Made by a program: the position numbers and the translations under genes. Source: Bacillota bacterium (lineage in GTDB: Bacteria; Bacillota; Clostridia; Christensenellales; Aristaeellaceae). Taken from it: 36,745 bases of DNA. The notes beneath the pieces are model-generated. The model saw nothing but the letters and a program-made list of their open reading frames with translations, had not been told where the DNA came from and did no database searches. The stretch covers positions 1 through 36,745 of the forward strand of contig JAEVYX010000019.1 of NCBI GenBank assembly GCA_023392515.1, given 5' to 3'. Of the stretch, positions 1-7,024 are shown one piece after another (the stretch's first letter is position 1; every line of letters starts with the position of its first letter).

Positions 1-458
1 CCCAGTTCCGTCATGTTGGTGGCAATCGGCTCCACCCGCCAGTTGTGGCGCTCGGCATACCGGGCGTACATTCTAAGCAGGTCGGCAGCAAACAAGCTGG
101 CTTCCTCGCCGCCAACGCCGCCCCGTATTTCCATAATTACATTACGCTGGTCGTTGGGATCCTGGGGCAAAAGGAGCAGCTTCATCCGGGTTTCCAGCTC
201 TTCCTTTTGCTTTAGAAGGCCATGCAGCTCTTCCTGTGCCATTTCTTCCATGTCAGGGTCCTTTAACAGGGCTTCTGCCTGCGAAATCTGATCCAGCAGG
301 TCCTGGTATTCTGCCCAGGCCTGCACGCAAGGCTCCAGCTGGGCATGCTCCCGCACCAGCTTTTGCCACAGCCCCTGATCGGCAATAATGTCCGGTTGGG
401 ATACGGCGGTAGCCAGCTCTTCATATCTATTTTGCATCCATTCAAACTTGTCAAACAT
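1..458 (-). CDS. prfA: Peptide chain release factor 1 (RF1), N-terminal part, cut by window edge
   Basis: RF1 recognises UAA and UAG stop codons and releases the finished protein from the ribosome. About 152 residues are visible. They hold the N-terminal helical domain and the start of the core, with the family signature NVIMEIRGGVGGEEASLFAA and then the LLRMYARYAE segment. The GGQ loop, which PrmC methylates, lies beyond the window. I chose the ATG at 458 (MFDKFEWM) because GGAGG sits 5-6 bases upstream; an in-frame ATG at 470 has no such site. The start overlaps the end of prmC by 8 bases, which suggests translational coupling of the factor to its own methylase. RF2 is less likely: the sequence after GVGGEEA matches RF1, and RF2 usually has a programmed frameshift that is not seen here. 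Confidence 0.93.
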   Translation of the reverse strand, partial: MFDKFEWMQNRYEELATAVSQPDIIADQGLWQKLVREHAQLEPCVQAWAEYQDLLDQISQAEALLKDPDMEEMAQEELHGLLKQKEELETRMKLLLLPQDPNDQRNVIMEIRGGVGGEEASLFAADLLRMYARYAERHNWRVEPIATNMTEL

Positions 459-1317
459 GGGCGCCTCCATAAACGGGATTGGGGTTCTGGGCATGTACCA
501 CCCGAAGTATATCGCTCAGATCAGAAAATGCTTCCACCTTTAAAAAGTAGGGCTGAAACAGGTTTACGACATCTTCCGCCTGGCCGTCTCCCACTTCGCA
601 AAAAAGCGCCCCGCCGGGGCGAAGAAAAGATGGAGCCTCCCGGCTCAGCTTTTTGTAAAAATATAGCCCATCCTCCCCGCCGCAAAGCGCCATGTAAGGC
701 TCCCGAAGGACTTCCGGCTGAAGCGTTGGGCACACGGATACAGGGATATAAGGGGGATTGCAAACGATCAGGTCGAACACCTGCCCCTTCACAGCATCCA
801 AAAAGTCACCTTTAGCAAAGGTTACTTTTGCCTGCAGCGCTTCGGCATTCCTTTGGGCTACCTGCAGCGCATCCGCCGACAGGTCTGCAGCTGTGACCTG
901 CGCTTTTGGAGCATTCAATGCGATGGAAATACCCAGCGCACCGCTGCCGGTACACAGGTCCAGTACCCCTGGCGATGGAATCTGGGCATCGCTGAGCCAC
1001 TGCAAAGCCAATTCACATAAGATTTCTGTTTCCGGCCGGGGGATGAGAACCCGCTCGTCCACATAAAAGGTGCGGCCCATAAAATCTTGGGAACCCACCA
1101 GATATTGCAGGGGAATGCGCTCCGCCCGGCGGTATAGCAGCGCTTGGAACTCTCCAAGTGCTTCGGGAGAAAGTGCTTCCCGGCTTTGCAGAACAAGTTC
1201 CAGCCGGGAAGTGCCCAGCACATGGGCCAGCAGATATTCCCCGTCCAGACGGCTGTCCGGGACACCTGCCGCCGCAAGCTGCATACACCCGTCCCTCAGT
1301 GCCTGTGCGATGGTCAT
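451..1317 (-). CDS. prmC: Release factor glutamine N5-methyltransferase
   Basis: PrmC (HemK) methylates the glutamine of the GGQ motif in release factors, using S-adenosylmethionine. The 288-residue protein has the family's usual length. It shows an N-terminal helical substrate-binding domain (about 1-90, with QYLVGSQDF), the AdoMet loop LCTGSGALGI at 121-130 and the catalytic NPPY at 187-190. Its ATG overlaps the TGA of the upstream DUF1385 gene by 4 bases (ATGA), and its own end overlaps prfA, its substrate's gene. There is no strong ribosome site of its own, so translation probably depends on the upstream gene. The assignment is secure. Confidence 0.96.
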   Translation of the reverse strand: MTIAQALRDGCMQLAAAGVPDSRLDGEYLLAHVLGTSRLELVLQSREALSPEALGEFQALLYRRAERIPLQYLVGSQDFMGRTFYVDERVLIPRPETEILCELALQWLSDAQIPSPGVLDLCTGSGALGISIALNAPKAQVTAADLSADALQVAQRNAEALQAKVTFAKGDFLDAVKGQVFDLIVCNPPYIPVSVCPTLQPEVLREPYMALCGGEDGLYFYKKLSREAPSFLRPGGALFCEVGDGQAEDVVNLFQPYFLKVEAFSDLSDILRVVHAQNPNPVYGGAHV

Positions 1318-2321
1318 GCCTGTACCGGCTCAGCGTCCGCCGCGGGGGCCTTGGGCACTACCGTATACCCTTCCTGGGTCTTTTCTCCATCGGGCAGGCC
1401 ATGCAGCGCCGCGTTCATGGCGGCAATAGCCACTTCCAGCATTTTTTCGTCGGGCTGGCGGGTGGTAAGCTTCTGCATCATCAGGCCCGGCCAGCGCAGG
1501 GCGTTAACCAGTTTGCCGTTGGCATGAGCCAGCCCGCGCAAAACTTCATAACTGATGCCAGCCACCACCGGCAAAAGCGCCAGGCGGCTGAGCAGGCGCA
1601 GCATATAATTGGTTCCATTGTATCCGAGCACCGTATACAGCAAAATGGCCAATACAAAAGTAATCAGCAAAAACGTGGTGCCGCAGCGGGGATGCAGCGT
1701 AGAAAATTTCTGCGCGTTTTCCGGCGTTAAGGGCAGGTTGTTTTCATGGCAGTAAACGGTTTTATGCTCCGCGCCGTGATACTGGAACGTGCGGCGCACA
1801 TCGGGCACCATGGCGCAAAACAGCATATACCCAATCAAAATCAGAATACGCACTACGCCGCTTAGCAGGTTGACCGTTACACGGGAGGAGATCACCTTGC
1901 GCAGCAGCGTGCCTACGATTTCGGGAATGACAAAAAACAGGCCGATAGATAATACAATGGCCAGCGCTGCGGCGGTGAACATGACGATTTTGTCAATGCC
2001 CTTGCCTAGCTTTTTGGAAAGCCATTTCTCAAATTTGGAAGGCTCCTCATCCATGATGCCCAGCATGTCGCTGCTGGTTTGCAGCGTCCGCATGCCCAGG
2101 GACAGCATGCTGCCCATGCCGATAATGCCACGGAAGAAAGGATATCCCATCCATTTGTGCTTTTTGGAAGGGGGTATATAGGTATCACGCTTGACCACAA
2201 TGGTTCCGTTGGGGCGGCGGACAGCCACGGCGATGGCGTCGGGCCCCTTCATCATCACGCCCTCCATCACAGCCTGGCCGCCAATGTCCACCCGCTTTTG
2301 CGGGCTTTCTTGATTGCTCAT
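1314..2321 (-). CDS. DUF1385 membrane protein, YqhQ-like
   Basis: This 335-residue integral membrane protein belongs to the DUF1385 family (YqhQ in Bacillus subtilis), whose biochemical role is not established. The family signatures are clear: GGQAVMEGVMMKG near the N-terminus, YHGAEHKTVYCHE in the middle and PRCGTTF just before a membrane segment. About four hydrophobic segments lie in the second half. I chose the ATG at 2321, which has GAGGAAAATTC just upstream; the reading frame stays open further but lacks a better site. The gene follows the rpmE terminator and is translationally coupled to prmC. This gene order (rho, rpmE, DUF1385, prmC, prfA) is common in Clostridia and suggests, without proving, a link to translation or membrane proteins. 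Confidence 0.88.
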   Translation of the reverse strand: MSNQESPQKRVDIGGQAVMEGVMMKGPDAIAVAVRRPNGTIVVKRDTYIPPSKKHKWMGYPFFRGIIGMGSMLSLGMRTLQTSSDMLGIMDEEPSKFEKWLSKKLGKGIDKIVMFTAAALAIVLSIGLFFVIPEIVGTLLRKVISSRVTVNLLSGVVRILILIGYMLFCAMVPDVRRTFQYHGAEHKTVYCHENNLPLTPENAQKFSTLHPRCGTTFLLITFVLAILLYTVLGYNGTNYMLRLLSRLALLPVVAGISYEVLRGLAHANGKLVNALRWPGLMMQKLTTRQPDEKMLEVAIAAMNAALHGLPDGEKTQEGYTVVPKAPAADAEPVQA

Positions 2322-2430
2322 GAATTTTCCTCTTTCCCGCCCGGGTGCCACCACCCAAGGCAATATAATAACGTTCGACATATATATGCTTGTTCCCTGC
2401 CTGATGGCGCGGCGGGGTGAAATAGAAAAA

Positions 2431-2462
2431 AGAAGCAGTCCGGACAGACCGGTTCTGCTTCT
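2431..2462 (-). terminator. Intrinsic terminator after rpmE
   Basis: An 8-bp stem AGAAGCAG/CTGCTTCT encloses an inner CGG/CCG pairing. On the minus strand it is followed by a run of five T (TTTTTCTATT). It lies 15 bases past the rpmE stop and before the DUF1385 start, so it separates rpmE from the yqhQ-prmC-prfA unit, possibly with some read-through. Confidence 0.85.
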
Positions 2463-2477
2463 TTTATGGACAGCATG

Positions 2478-2675
2478 CTACATGCCGAAACGCTTTTTGA
2501 AGCGATCGACGCGCCCGCCGGTATCCACCAATTTTTGCTTACCGGTGAAGAACGGATGGCATTTGGAGCAAATTTCCACTTTCAGTTCTTTTTTAACCGA
2601 ACCGGTTTCAAACGTCTCACCGCACACGCAGCGAACGGTGGCTTGCCCATACTTGGGATGAATTTTATCTTTCAT
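2478..2675 (-). CDS. rpmE: 50S ribosomal protein L31, zinc-binding form
   Basis: L31 binds at the central protuberance of the large ribosomal subunit. The 65-residue protein carries the zinc-type cysteines C16-x-C18 and C36-x2-C39, so it is the zinc-containing (C+) form. Such forms are often replaced by a cysteine-free paralogue under zinc starvation; none is visible here. I chose the ATG at 2675 (MKDKIHPKYG) because GAGGTG lies about 7 bases upstream; an in-frame GTG at 2684 overlaps that ribosome site and is less likely. The gene follows rho, as in Bacillus, but has its own promoter and terminator. Confidence 0.97.
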   Translation of the reverse strand: MKDKIHPKYGQATVRCVCGETFETGSVKKELKVEICSKCHPFFTGKQKLVDTGGRVDRFKKRFGM

Positions 2676-2729
2676 GCTTTTCACCTCTTTTGCGCATGCA
2701 GTACTTGGCCTTAATGGGCCGCATGGAGT

Positions 2730-2758
2730 ATTTTATCACACAAGCGAAAGCTTTGCAA
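2730..2758 (-). promoter_or_regulatory. Sigma-A promoter for rpmE
   Basis: On the minus strand, -35 TTGCAA (2753-2758) and -10 TAAAAT (2730-2735) are separated by exactly 17 bases. An extended -10 TGA lies directly before the -10. The predicted transcript starts about 45 bases before the rpmE ATG. Inferred from consensus matching only. Confidence 0.65.
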
Positions 2759-2792
2759 GCCTTCCTTTTGGAAAAACCTTAAACTTTTCGAG

Positions 2793-4883
2793 CTATCTTT
2801 GCAGCATATAGCCGCTTTTTTCCCACATGGCAATCCAATCCTGAAGCTTGGCAAAAAGGTCGGCATTGCAGCGGGTTTTTTCCATCATAGACAGCAATTG
2901 CTCCATGGCATCCTTTGCGTTAGCGGAGGAAAGTACGCCCCGAATGGAACGGACGCCTGCAAGCTCCTTTTCGGTGAGAAGCAGATCTTCCCGGCGGGTG
3001 CCACTTTTTTGGAGATTCACCGCGGGGAATACCCGTTTTTCGGATAGCTCCCGGTCAAGCACCAATTCCATATTGCCGGTGCCCTTGAATTCCTCAAAAA
3101 TGATATCGTCCATGCGGGAGCCTGTTTCCACCAAAGCGGTGGCGATCACCGTTAAGCTGCCGCCTTCCCTGATATTTCTGGCGGCACCGAAAAAGTGCTT
3201 GGGTTTGTGCAAAACCCCCGGGGCCAGACCGCCGGACATGGCGCGGCCCGTTTGCGGTGCTACGGCGTTGTATGCCCGGCTCAAGCGGGTCAGGCTGTCC
3301 ATAAGCACCACCACATCCCGCTTTTGCTCCACCAGGCGCTCGGCCCGTTCCAGAACCATTTCAGCGAGGCGTACGTGGTTTTCCGGCAGTTCGTCAAAGG
3401 TGGAAGCCAGCACTTCGCCCTGAATGGATTCGCGAAGGTCGGTTACTTCCTCCGGACGCTCATCCACCAATAGTACCATCACATGAACGTCCGGATAATT
3501 CCTTGTAATGGCATTGGCGATTTTGGATAGGATGGTGGTCTTGCCCGCTTTGGGCGGAGCAACGATCAGCGCCCGCTGGCCAAAACCGATGGGGGCGATC
3601 AAGTCTACTAGCCGGATGGCCAAATCGCTGCTGTTGGTGCTATCCTCCAGCGTGATGCGCTTGTCGGGATAAACAGGTGTCAGGTTATCAAAGGCGACCC
3701 GATCCCGAAGGGCGTCCGGGGAAGTGCCGTTGACGTCCGTAATGTAAAGGAGTGCGCTGTATTTATCCCCTTCCCGCTGGGGCCTTGTTTTTCCGGTGAC
3801 ATGATCGCCGGTGCGAAGAGCGAAGCGGCGGATTTGGGCAATGGAAACATACACGTCCCGGTTGCCGGGCAAGAAGTTTTCCGCACGCAAAAACCCGTAT
3901 CCATCGGGGAGTATTTCAAGAATGCCGCTGCCGTCACCGCATTCGCCGGTAGCCAGCATTTCGGGAACAGCGGGGTTGGAGGTGCCCAGTTCCTTGTTAT
4001 AATAGCCCGTATCCCTGCGGGGCCTGAAATACTGTTCGGGCTTAACGGTTTCCCGCGCCATGGGTTCACTCCGGTAGGATGGCTCTTGGGGAATGCTGTC
4101 CTGACGGTAGGTATCCTGGCGGTAGGTATCCTGACGGTACGGCTCCTGCCGGTATGGGTCGGGGCGGCTGACCGGCTCCTGGCGATAGGGGTCTGGAGCC
4201 CTGTAAGGATCCTGCCGGAAGGGAGCCTCCGGCCGATAGGTTTCGGCTCTGTAAGCGGGGCGCAGCGTTTCCTGCCGGGCCATAGGCCGATATGCGTCCT
4301 GCTCCCGATCGGAGCTTTCCCGGCGTACAGCAGGGGGAGGCGCCTGCACGGCTGCGGCTGGGCCAAACCTTGTTACAGTGGGGGCCAGAGCGGGAGCATC
4401 CGGTGCGTCAGGCCCGAAACGGGGCGTATATCCGGCAGGGCGGGCAGGCGGCACAGGCCTTGTCATCTCCTGGCGTATAACCGGCGACGGGTGGGGGGAT
4501 GGGCTGGCGGTACGGGCTTGCCAGGCAGGCTTTGTAGAATAGACCGGGCCTGTGGCAGAACGGGTATACTGCGGGTTATGCCAAGCTGCCTTATATTGCG
4601 GTTCTTCGGCGGCAGGCTTTTGTGCAGCAGGTTCAGGGGCCTCCTGTTTTGCATCGGTATCGGCAGGGGATTCCTCTTCCTCGTCTTGTTCAGCTTCAGG
4701 TTCAGCATCTAATTCATTTTCATCTGCGGGCAGCACTTCAGGCACTGCCTGTTCCTGAGAGGACAAAGCAGCGCTGATACGGGTAATGATGCCCTCTTTC
4801 GAAAGGCCGGCACTTAATTTTACGCCTTTTTCCTTAGCTAATTTGCGCAGCGAAAGAACGGTCATGGCGTTAAGATCTAGCAT
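2793..4883 (-). CDS. rho: Transcription termination factor Rho with long disordered insert
   Basis: Rho is a hexameric RNA-dependent ATPase that ends transcription. The 696-residue protein is much longer than the usual 420-430. Domains in order: Rho_N helix-extension-helix (about 1-42); a low-complexity insert (about 45-290), first acidic then rich in Pro, Arg, Tyr and Gln; a cold-shock RNA-binding domain (about 318-385, GSGILEILPDGYGFLR); and the RecA-type ATPase with Walker A APPKAGKTT (443-451) and Walker B VVVLMDS (524-530). Bicyclomycin-pocket and R-loop segments look intact. The insert has tandem DPYRQE/DTYRQD units at about residues 225-263. The ATG at 4883 has GAGGAGG 11 bases upstream, a long spacing. 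The start at MLDLNAMTVLSLRKLA fits the Rho_N fold. Confidence 0.95.
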   Translation of the reverse strand: MLDLNAMTVLSLRKLAKEKGVKLSAGLSKEGIITRISAALSSQEQAVPEVLPADENELDAEPEAEQDEEEESPADTDAKQEAPEPAAQKPAAEEPQYKAAWHNPQYTRSATGPVYSTKPAWQARTASPSPHPSPVIRQEMTRPVPPARPAGYTPRFGPDAPDAPALAPTVTRFGPAAAVQAPPPAVRRESSDREQDAYRPMARQETLRPAYRAETYRPEAPFRQDPYRAPDPYRQEPVSRPDPYRQEPYRQDTYRQDTYRQDSIPQEPSYRSEPMARETVKPEQYFRPRRDTGYYNKELGTSNPAVPEMLATGECGDGSGILEILPDGYGFLRAENFLPGNRDVYVSIAQIRRFALRTGDHVTGKTRPQREGDKYSALLYITDVNGTSPDALRDRVAFDNLTPVYPDKRITLEDSTNSSDLAIRLVDLIAPIGFGQRALIVAPPKAGKTTILSKIANAITRNYPDVHVMVLLVDERPEEVTDLRESIQGEVLASTFDELPENHVRLAEMVLERAERLVEQKRDVVVLMDSLTRLSRAYNAVAPQTGRAMSGGLAPGVLHKPKHFFGAARNIREGGSLTVIATALVETGSRMDDIIFEEFKGTGNMELVLDRELSEKRVFPAVNLQKSGTRREDLLLTEKELAGVRSIRGVLSSANAKDAMEQLLSMMEKTRCNADLFAKLQDWIAMWEKSGYMLQR
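4095..4208 (-). repeat. Imperfect tandem repeat inside rho encoding YRQ units
   Basis: Short in-frame repeats of about 15-18 bases encode successive DPYRQE, EPYRQD, TYRQD and TYRQD units in the Rho disordered region (residues about 225-263). Copies such as GGTAGGTATCCTG recur almost identically on the plus strand. They look like recent slippage or unequal exchange, and copy number may differ between strains. Confidence 0.7.
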
Positions 4884-4991
4884 GGATGGTACATCCTCCT
4901 CAAATGATGGGCTTAAATGGGCATGAAAATCAAAGATGTGCATGTATATAGCGTATGCGCGATACATGCGGCTTATGCGAAATTATTCGGA

Positions 4992-6005
4992 TTATTCTTT
5001 TACAGCTACTAGTATGTCACGAGTTACGGCTTGTTCGACCCAATGGGAAAAGTCCTCAAAAGGCGAATTCATTTGTACGTTGAACCCTGCATTTTGCATG
5101 AGATCCTGGAGCATGGTCTTTTTTAAGGTCAATTGGTTGAAGGACAGGGCAATCGCTCCGCCTTTATGCAAAAGGGCATACCACTTAGGTAACGCCTGGG
5201 CCATCAATGCAGGAAAACTTGCAATGCGCCGGCCATCTTGCGGGGCGTGCTGTACACCGTAAGGCAAATCGGCAATCATCAGGTGAATGGTCTCCGGTTT
5301 TTGAATATATGGGCAAGACAATGTATCTCCTTCAATGAACCTTAGGGTATGAACGTTTTGCAACGGACTGCCGTCATTGGGGCCCGTTACCTGATAGGAC
5401 GTGAATGGGGCGTTTTTCCCTCCGGGCAATGTAAAACTGCCGCATTTTTTTTGATGCTTCATGCGGTGCAATTGAAGATACCTGGATAAATAATCGTTAG
5501 CTTCGTGAATGTCTTTTGCGTTCATCTCTACGCCGATTGCGTCATACCCTCGCCTTAAGGCACAAAACAAAGAAGTGCCTTTTCCGCACAGCGGATCCAT
5601 CACTTGCAGGGGAGTTTGTGAAAAAGCAAAAGCACTTGCGCATAACGCGCAGTTGAGCAATAGTTCCGTAAAGGATGCATTGGTTTTTCCTTTGTATTTG
5701 AGCACCTCGGCAATATCCGCCGGCAAAAACTCCGTACATTTCCAAGCCAGAGGGCGCAATAAATCGCCTTCAAGCAATGCGCCCAAATAGATAGATGAAT
5801 GCCGGGATATAAGTCGTAAGCAGGCATCGCTAAGGGGAGGACAATCCAGTATAAGCCATGGCGCGCCGCCCATTTCCCGCCAAGCGGGCTCTGCATCAAC
5901 GCAGCCGGCTTTCAGCATGCATTTCAGTTCTTTTATCGCCAGCTTTCGCAAAGAATCTAGATACCTGGTGTTGGCATGCGGCTTTAAAAGAAATGCGTAT
6001 TGCAT
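4992..6005 (-). CDS. TRM11-like SAM-dependent RNA methyltransferase, probable
   Basis: This 337-residue protein has a Rossmann methyltransferase domain in its second half: motif I DPLCGKGT at 137-144, an acidic ribose-binding residue at GVE (158-160), and a catalytic motif ADLPYG at 245-250 in place of the common DPPY. This pattern matches the UPF0020/TRM11 family of RNA (guanine-N2 type) or other nucleic-acid amino methylases. The N-terminal about 110 residues are not a recognisable THUMP domain. The gene stands alone with its own promoter, and its base composition looks visibly more AT-rich than its neighbours, which may mean recent transfer. The substrate cannot be told from sequence; a DNA substrate is possible but less likely. 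ATG at 6005 follows AGAGAGGG. Confidence 0.62.
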   Translation of the reverse strand: MQYAFLLKPHANTRYLDSLRKLAIKELKCMLKAGCVDAEPAWREMGGAPWLILDCPPLSDACLRLISRHSSIYLGALLEGDLLRPLAWKCTEFLPADIAEVLKYKGKTNASFTELLLNCALCASAFAFSQTPLQVMDPLCGKGTSLFCALRRGYDAIGVEMNAKDIHEANDYLSRYLQLHRMKHQKKCGSFTLPGGKNAPFTSYQVTGPNDGSPLQNVHTLRFIEGDTLSCPYIQKPETIHLMIADLPYGVQHAPQDGRRIASFPALMAQALPKWYALLHKGGAIALSFNQLTLKKTMLQDLMQNAGFNVQMNSPFEDFSHWVEQAVTRDILVAVKE

Positions 6006-6034
6006 GGAACCCTCTCTTTACATAACTCTTATTT

Positions 6035-6063
6035 AGTATAGCAAAAATAAATAAAATCTGCAA
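6035..6063 (-). promoter_or_regulatory. Probable sigma-A promoter for the TRM11-like gene
   Basis: Minus-strand -10 TATACT (6035-6040) lies 17 bases from -35 TTGCAG (6058-6063). The -10 is 5 of 6, the -35 only 3 of 6. The spacer is AT-rich. It lies about 30 bases before the ATG. Confidence 0.5.
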
Positions 6064-6183
6064 TCCTTCCACAAGACAATTTTTGCCCCGAAAAGCGTTC
6101 TGCGAGGTGGAATAAGAGAATTTATATCCTTATGAAACCAAAAACAGCCATGACAGCAATTAAGTTATGAAATCAGGATGATA

Positions 6184-6220
6184 AAAAAATCGCCCGCTGT
6201 GCAATTAAATGCTGCGGGTG
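6184..6220 (-). terminator. Second terminator downstream of rpsU
   Basis: A 7-bp stem CACCCGC/GCGGGCG (one G-T pair) with a 16-base loop is followed on the minus strand by ATTTTTTTAT. It lies just past the first rpsU terminator, so the two form a tandem pair that shields the next gene. Confidence 0.65.
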
Positions 6221-6237
6221 ACGTTAAATCCATTCTA

Positions 6238-6270
6238 TAAAACGGCCCTTCCCCGTAAAGGAGAAGGGCC
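6238..6270 (-). terminator. Intrinsic terminator of rpsU
   Basis: A perfect 8-bp stem GGCCCTTC/GAAGGGCC with an 11-base loop is followed on the minus strand by GTTTTATAG. It lies 12 bases past the rpsU stop codon. Confidence 0.8.
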
Positions 6271-6282
6271 AGGCATGAAAAA

Positions 6283-6456
6283 TCAGTACTTGCGCTTACG
6301 GGCAGCCTCTGCTTTTTTCTTGCGCTTCACGCTGGGCTTTTCATAATGCTCGCGCTTGCGAACTTCTGCCAGAACGCCTGCGCGCGCACACTGACGCTTG
6401 AACCGCTTCAATGCGCTTTCCAGGGATTCATTCTCGCGGATACGTACCTCGGACAC
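6283..6456 (-). CDS. rpsU: 30S ribosomal protein S21
   Basis: S21 is a small basic protein of the 30S platform near the anti-Shine-Dalgarno end of 16S rRNA. Translation of this frame gives 57 residues beginning MSEVRIRENESLESALKRFK, with a lysine/arginine-rich tail ending RKRKY, which is typical of Bacillota S21. The start is a GTG (6454-6456, minus) with GGGAGGG about 8 bases upstream; no ATG exists in frame. The gene ends the long heat-shock/ribosome-modification cluster but has its own strong promoter and tandem terminators, so it is probably expressed mostly on its own. Confidence 0.96.
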   Translation of the reverse strand: MSEVRIRENESLESALKRFKRQCARAGVLAEVRKREHYEKPSVKRKKKAEAARKRKY

Positions 6457-6528
6457 TTGTTATCCCTCCCCTCGCTCATCTCGCCTTGACCTGAGCCGGC
6501 TCGACGGACGGATGGCGACCGTGGAACT

Positions 6529-6557
6529 ATTATAGCTCTTTCCTGTATGGCAGTCAA
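6529..6557 (-). promoter_or_regulatory. Strong sigma-A promoter for rpsU
   Basis: Minus-strand -35 TTGACT (6552-6557), a 17-base spacer and a perfect -10 TATAAT (6529-6534) are present. The predicted start near 6522 gives a leader of about 65 bases that contains the GC-rich palindrome GAGCCGGCTC. Confidence 0.88.
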
Positions 6558-6613
6558 CCATCTTTTCTCCGGCCTGCACCCGGTTTTGGTGAAATTTTTC
6601 AAAAAGCCGCCAG

Positions 6614-6958
6614 TTAAGCCATTTTTTCCGTCATGGGACGGCCGCCCAGCACATGAAAGTGCAAGTGGGAAACGCTCTGGCAGGCATCTTTGCCGCAATT
6701 GGAGACAAGCCGGTATCCCTCGGGGGATATGCCTTCCAGCTGCGCCACCTTGGCGGCGGTACGCAAACATGCGGCAAGGATTTCATCGGGAAAAATGGCG
6801 GCATCCGTCAGGTTAGCCACGTGGGCCTTGCTCACGACCAGCACATGAACGGGCGCTTGGGGATGGATGTCTCGGAAGGCATAGGTGAATTCGTCTTCGT
6901 ATACCTTCTGGGATGGGATATCTCCCCGAATGATTTTGCAAAACAGACAGTCATCCAT
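6614..6958 (-). CDS. HIT family protein (HINT-like nucleotide hydrolase)
   Basis: Histidine-triad proteins of the HINT branch hydrolyse nucleoside phosphoramidates and acyl-AMPs. The 114-residue protein has the branch's N-terminus (DCLFCKIIRGDIPSQKVYED), a pair of N-terminal cysteines, and the triad HLHFHV near the C-terminus with the GGRPM tail. I chose the ATG at 6958 because AAGGAGAG lies 6-7 bases upstream. It follows mtaB by 66 bases with no terminator between, so it is probably the distal gene of the dnaK operon. This placement beside mtaB and rpsU is common in Clostridia. The physiological substrate is unknown. Confidence 0.9.
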   Translation of the reverse strand: MDDCLFCKIIRGDIPSQKVYEDEFTYAFRDIHPQAPVHVLVVSKAHVANLTDAAIFPDEILAACLRTAAKVAQLEGISPEGYRLVSNCGKDACQSVSHLHFHVLGGRPMTEKMA

Positions 6959-7024
6959 GATTATCTCTCCTTTGTAACGGTATAGAAACGGATTAAAACA
7001 CAAAAACCATGCATGTCTGGAAAA

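Noticed and set aside
4095..4208. CRISPR-like array
   Set aside because: The repeats are short, contiguous and in frame with rho, with no unique spacers.
3801..4712. Long plus-strand open frame opposite rho
   Set aside because: It mirrors the repetitive, GC-biased rho insert; no family match and no ribosome site.
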